In this document: in pieces, positions 58,707 through 64,000 of the stretch
Numbering within the stretch: the stretch's first letter is position 1
How the letters are laid out: every line of letters begins with the position of its first letter
Origin: Panaeolus papilionaceus
Lineage: Eukaryota; Basidiomycota; Agaricomycetes; Agaricales
DNA: 64,000 nucleotides
Assembly: GCA_015501605.1 (NCBI GenBank)
Contig: JADNRZ010000023.1
Span: 1 to 64,000 of the forward strand
Direction: 5' to 3'
The notes under the pieces: generated by a model
Told to the model about the DNA's origin: nothing
Seen by the model: the letters and a program-made list of their open reading frames with translations, nothing else
Database searches by the model: none
Program-made: the position numbers and the translations under genes

Positions 58707-61700
58707 ATGGCTTCAAATGTTGGAAATGAACGTTTTGCTAAACGTGCACGCCTATCTATGGAAACTGGTGGAACAGTCCACATTAGCTTTCCATTCTATG
58801 ACCCTGAGTACGGAGAGATACGTGCGACAGAGGGACGTTCTGTACGGATGGGTTCGTACGTTGGGGCGGCTATAACCAACCAGATTAATGTAATAGCCAG
58901 CTCAAGCTCAGCCTGGTTTGCTGCGCAGTCCTGGGCACCCATTGATAGTAGCGAGTATGCACTGGAGGTGAATGGGGAGTTGTTTGCATCAGAGTGTGCG
59001 GCCAACATTGTCGTGGAATTGCCTCCAGTTGAAGAGCCCACAAAGAAAAAAAAACGGGCAGCCAGGAGTCGTGTTTCTGTGAGTACGTCTTTTTCTTTTG
59101 AAACTATACCTGTTCTAAAATCATAATCACCTCACTAGAAACGTCCTAACATTGTCTGGAGTGAGAACCATCGACAGACATATCTTGATGAGCTGGTCCG
59201 ATTGGATGGGAGGGGAGACTTTCAGTGGAAAAGATGCCCAGATTGCTTGTCAGCCAGGAAACCAGATGCGAACGTCGGGCTTGCACAGTACCATTGCTCA
59301 TCAGGTTGCTTTCAGCCTGATCTCGTCTGTAAGGACTGCTGTGTGCGACAACACAGAAGACAACCTTTTCACTATATTCAAGTGAGTTCTCACTCGTCAG
59401 AAGACCAGGTGCTTTATACACAGACTGATTTTGCTCACATAGATGTGGACCGATGACACCCACTTTCAAACTGTTACATTAAAATCACTTGGTTTGCGAG
59501 TGCAACTCAACCATTCGGGATTGATGTGCCCGTCTCCTATTCCCTGTCACTCCAAGTTGGTCGTGCTACACACCAATGGGATCCATGAGGTCGCATTTGA
59601 CTTCTGTGGATGTTCACAAACCGTACCTCAACATATCCAGCTATTCCGACGTCGTCTCTACCCTGCCTCTCAAAATGTGGTCCGAACCTGTGCCTCGTTC
59701 GAACTTATGGACCTACTTCACACATTATCTCTCACTACGAAAGCTTCGATGTACCACTTTTACCAAGGCCTCGAAATGATGACCGATGCGACGGGTTTGG
59801 CTCGACCAAGAAATAAGTATCGTCCACTGATGTGCATGTTGGGTCAATGGAGACACCTCCACCTACTGAAGCGTGCGGGCAGGGGTCATGCTATAACTGG
59901 AGTGGAAGGCATGCAACCTGGAGAGTTATGTGTTCCATGTTCGTCATGTCCTTTACCTGGAATCAATTTACCGGATAATTGGAAAGATGCGCCGAGCGAT
60001 CTCCAGTGAGCTTCATCTTTAGTTTCATCGATATAATGTAAATTGATATTGTCTATTCTAGATATCTTTATCGTGCCTACACCTGCATGGATGCCAATTT
60101 CCGCCTGAAGAATCAACTCGTGTCGAACTACAGTCAGGATCCAGGTTTGGGTACGGGGTGGGCATATATGATCCATCCCAAGAAGTACGACAAGTACGCG
60201 AAGTCGAAGGCTACCGCACAAGATGTATGAGGTTCTGGTACCCTATGAATGAATCAGAACTGATTAATGCTTAAGATTAGTACCTGTGTGGGGTTCCAAG
60301 CCATAGCCCAAGCGAATAATCGGTTCACTAGTAGCTTCCAAGATCTTAGGTTAAAATAGGCTACAGCCTGTAGCTGTACTTGCACCGTTTCTGGGCAAAT
60401 ATGCTAAGATTTCTACACTGCCTGGCTGCAATATCTTTGCGATATCTTAGAATATTATAGGCTACTGCCTGGAACTCTAGTAGCAATATCTTATAGTTTG
60501 TTAGGCACCTATCCAGGAGACAAGACTTAATTATTATTTCACTACAGGCAACTCAACAAGATCTTGAACTTGATATCTTTGTACCTGTAGGCTACTATCT
60601 TGATATCTTAGTGTTACAATCTTTAACCCCTGGGCCAGGTAGTAAATATCTTAGAGTTGTGATCTTTGGTTTCAAGGCATGTTGTCTAGAAATCTTAGTA
60701 GCGATATTAGCAAGAATTGGGCTTTCTTGCCTAGAAATCTTATTGTGATATTATATTATATTTATCTTGATTATATAATACTCTATTTTCAGATCAAATC
60801 TTCGGCCTAATCAGGAATATTCTCAAATCTAATCACACCTATTAATCAATACCCATTTAGGATGATGACACATCACATCAATTAATAATATTTCTCCCCT
60901 TTTACTGCAGCATTTATTACACCGCTTTTCTGGCCACTTTATATGGACATATATATACCATTAGAAAGCTAAAATTGCCTGCTATTTGATTCTGAATTTT
61001 ATTCAATTTAATTCCTGCAGGGGAGCAGCCCATTTAGCTGCGCTTTTTCCCATCAATTTAGCCCCTATTCATTTATGCCACCATTCCTGCTGCATTTGCA
61101 CCGCTTTTTTTGCACTATTTCTGGTGCACATATATACCATTAGAAAGCCCTAATTGTCTAGTTTAAGAATATGCCCTCAGTTTTACAATAGCCCCACTAG
61201 GGGCTGCACTATTTAGCTGCGCTTTTTGGGTATTTAATTAGCCCCTATTTTTAATCAGCATTATTCCTGCTCCATTTTGCACCGCTTTGGTGCAATTATA
61301 TATGGACATATATATATCACCAGAAAGCTACAAATGCCTAGATTAAGAATCTGAAATCAGAATATAAATGTTGTGTCTAGGGAGGGAGCAATTGCATTTC
61401 GCATTTGGGTATTGGAGCGTGGGAACACCCTTGATCACCTCTTCTCCCCTCCCCCCACCGCTTTTCTGCCTCCATTTCTCCACAACCACTCACCCTCTCG
61501 GCTTATAATTTGGCATACATGTGTAAAATATGTATTATAAACGGTGTGCAAGACAGGAACCCAAGGGGACCGCTAGGAATGCAGCTATTCTGCATTTACC
61601 CTTTTTTTGTTTCTAATTCTGCCAAAAGAGGACCCAATAGTCCTCTATGACTCGCATTTGGAGTAGGATGAAGCCATTTTAATATGTGATAACATTAATA

Positions 61701-63989
61701 CCGTTGTTCTGTACCATCCATCATGTGTTCACACTTGCAGATCATATAGAAACAGCCATCTGCTATCTCACAGGTTCCCCAAATACTATATTGGGTATAT
61801 CTCTACCATTTCTGCCCGCTTTATAGTGATGCAAAATGTTCTAAAATCGCCTCAAGAATACCTACAAAACAAGGGTACTTGCAGCAAATTCTGAGCACTT
61901 CTCAAAAATGACTGTTTTTCAGCTGATAAGCCATTTGTACAAGATCTGCATTGAAATAATTTAATCAGACCCCATAGAGGCGAAGGTTGACACTGTTATT
62001 GATGTTTACAAAAGGTTTGACAACATTTGAGTGAGTGTGGAAGGCTGGAGACACAAATGGGTGCTGGAATGCAGGTTGATGTAGTGTCAATGCTCAATGA
62101 ACTGACAATAACCAGGATTCTCCTTAACTGTTTCTCTCGGTCTATTGGCTACACTTGACCAATCTCTTTCAAACTTTTTTTCAAATTGAAGATGTGTCAA
62201 TTCTAAACACATTTCAGGTGTATATATGCACACAGACAGTGGTACCACCATACTAGAGTCTCAAAACCTCCTCCTGACTATTGTGGTTGATGCAGGATAT
62301 TAGACATGCAATATCTTCATGAGGAGTGATCAGACTTCTATGATGAAGCACACATTTGAAAGGTGTTGACCACCGCGGTTTAAAAAACCTTTGAGCTCAA
62401 AGATTGGTTAAGAAATGCAAATGATATTGGTGTAGAAACAAAGGGCATAACGATATGATGATTTTAGCTGGTTTGCATGTGGTGGAGGCTGAATGTGTTC
62501 TGATGTATGAAACATGTATACACACATCATCATTATTGCCTGATGCCTTGGTTAGCTGATAATGAGTCAAATACAATGCTTTGGGTCCGCTTTTGGGAAA
62601 ATATGATCCATACAAGAAGTATATAGCAGATTTATGCATATTATGGATGCAGTGTACTGTAAGTTTGCACCACATCCAATGATATATATAACCTGCATGC
62701 CAAATTATAAGCCGAGAGGGTGAGTGGTGTGGAGAAATGGAGGCAGAAAAGCGGTGGGGGGAGGGGAGAAGAGTGATCAAGGGTGTTCCCACGCTCCAAT
62801 ACCCAAATGCGAAATGCAATTGCTCCCTCCCTAGACACAACATTTATATTCTGATTTCAGATTCTTAATCTAGGCATTTGTAGCTTTCTGGTGATATATA
62901 TATGTCCATATATAATTGCACCAAAGCGGTGCAAAATGGAGCAGGAATAATGCTGATTAAAAATAGGGGCTAATTAAATACCAAAAAAGCGCAGCTAAAT
63001 AGTGGGCCCCTAGTGGGGCTATTGTAAAACTGAGGGCATATCTTAAACTAGACAATTAGGGCTTTCTAATGGTATATATGTGCACCAGAAATAGTGCAAA
63101 AAAGCGGTGCAAATGCAGCAGGAATGGTGGCATAAATGAATAGGGGCTAAATTGATGGGAAAAAGCGCAGCTAAATGGGCTGCTCCCCTGCAGGAATTAA
63201 ATTGAATAAAATTCAGAATCAAATAGCAGGCAATTTTAGCTTTCTAATGGTATATATATGTCCATATAAAGTGGCCAGAAAAGCGGTGTAATAAATGCTG
63301 CAGTAAAAGGGGAGAAATATTATTAATTGATGTGATGTGTCATCATCCTAAATGGGTATTGATTAATAGGTGTGATTAGATTTGAGAATATTCCTGATTA
63401 GGCCGAAGATTTGATCTGAAAATAGAGTATTATATAATCAAGATAAATATAATATAATATCACAATAAGATTTCTAGGCAAGAAAGCCCAATTCTTGCTA
63501 ATATCGCTACTAAGATTTCTAGACAACATGCCTTGAAACCAAAGATCACAACTCTAAGATATTTACTACCTGGCCCAGGGGTTAAAGATTGTAACACTAA
63601 GATATCAAGATAGTAGCCTACAGGTACAAAGATATCAAGTTCAAGATCTTGTTGAGTTGCCTGTAGTGAAATAATAATTAAGTCTTGTCTCCTGGATAGG
63701 TGCCTAACAAACTATAAGATATTGCTACTAGAGTTCCAGGCAGTAGCCTATAATATTCTAAGATATCGCAAAGATATTGCAGCCAGGCAGTGTAGAAATC
63801 TTAGCATATTTGCCCAGAAACGGTGCAAGTACAGCTACAGGCTGTAGCCTATAATATGTCAAAGATATTGGAAGCCACGGGTCATCGGTTTACAAAGGGC
63901 CTTCGGTATACAGGTGTGGGAGGTTTATTCTGTGGTCGTTCGGAAATGGTTCTTCCTGTAGGGGTTGGTAATTTACAGAAAGGCGAACA
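58707..63989 (+). pseudogene. KDZ transposase 2 with CxC2 cluster, split by P1 copy C
   Basis: Exons: 58707-59078, 59139-59381, 59443-60005, 60062-60224, 60276-60326, then after the P1 insertion 63892-63989, continuing past the window. Intron phases match KDZ 1. Order: N-terminus MASNVGNERFAKRARLSMET, PTKKKKRAARSRVS, CxC2-like cluster (CPDCLSARKP, YHCSSGCFQPDLVCKDCCVR), then SLGLRVQLNHSGLMCPSP, MTDATG, WRHLHLLKRAGRGH, CSSCPLPGINLPDNW, MDANFRLKNQLVSNYSQDPG, and beyond the insertion TGVGGLFCGRSEMVLPVGVG and LQKGEQ. The insertion lies between codons NNRF and TKGLRY; apart from it, the visible frame is intact, so excision could restore this part. Roughly half the residues match KDZ 1 by eye. Confidence 0.92.
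60327..63883 (+). mobile_element. Palindromic module P1, copy C (solo)
   Basis: 3,557 bp with left tip ACTAGTAGCTTCC and right tip GGAAGCCACGGGTC, flanked by 8-bp duplications ATCGGTTC (60319-60326) and ATCGGTTT (63884-63891), one mismatch at a silent Phe codon position. Arms about 60357-61517 and 62702-63850. Its two tips are the same pair found at the outer edges of the 12.1-kb unit. It carries several small deletions relative to copies A and B in the right arm (for example near 62490, 62640-62700, 63005), and no gene. Confidence 0.94.
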
Positions 63990-64000
63990 GTAGGCTTCAA

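Overview
The window looks like a transposon graveyard from a mushroom-forming basidiomycete (Agaricomycetes). Reasons: genes split by many 45-60 bp GT-AG introns, KDZ-class transposases with CxC-type cysteine clusters, a TET/JBP oxygenase of the type expanded in mushroom genomes, and Ty3-type LTR elements and LINEs nested in one another. No tRNA, rRNA, CRISPR array or recognisable housekeeping gene was seen. Species cannot be named from this sequence.

Layout. 1-5.8 kb: a LINE (family 1) reverse transcriptase on +, split by a 3' fragment of the same LINE family, then half of a palindromic repeat element (family P2), then the 3' half of a minus-strand LINE. 5.84-17.97 kb: a 12.1-kb mobile unit inserted in that minus-strand LINE with an exact 8-bp target duplication (GGAACGAG). 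It has two inverted 3.56-kb end modules (family P1, each itself a long palindrome) around a 5-kb cargo: a 61-residue basic protein, a TET/JBP 2-oxoglutarate/Fe(II) dioxygenase with all metal and cofactor residues, and a divergently transcribed KDZ transposase cut off at its 3' end. 18-28.2 kb: rest of the interrupted LINE, a LINE ORF1 on +, a second LINE family, and two more family-1 LINE copies. 24.0-24.9 and 33.8-34.9 kb: two copies of a short terminal-inverted-repeat element (E3). 28.2-29.6 kb: a CACTA-like non-autonomous element. 29.6-47.1 kb: two decayed Ty3-type elements, one with a solo LTR inside, the other split by E4, a 7.4-kb KDZ transposon (CxC5/CxC6 type) with 8-bp target duplication. 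47.1-53.7 kb: a tandem repeat, a divergent pair of unrecognised host-like or cargo genes, and a second copy of the small basic gene. 54.0-58.6 kb: a full palindromic P2 element. 58.7-64.0 kb: a second KDZ transposase interrupted by a third P1 module (8-bp duplication ATCGGTTC/T).

How the parts relate. The cargo order small basic gene (-) / TET (-) / KDZ (+) is echoed at 52.4-64 kb as small basic gene (-) / [TET missing, P2 present] / KDZ (+), so the small gene appears to be a real KDZ-transposon partner. The 12.1-kb unit and the 3.56-kb solo module have the same two outer tips and both make 8-bp duplications, so one transposase could move both. P1 and P2 are diverged relatives whose arms are built of ~175-180-bp units. 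E3 and E4 share another pair of tips (GAGGACTTT... and ...AAGTACTG). Most in-frame stops in the Ty3-type copies can be read as CGA to TGA changes and these copies look CpG-poor by eye, as expected of cytosine methylation, which is the substrate of the TET/JBP family also present here.
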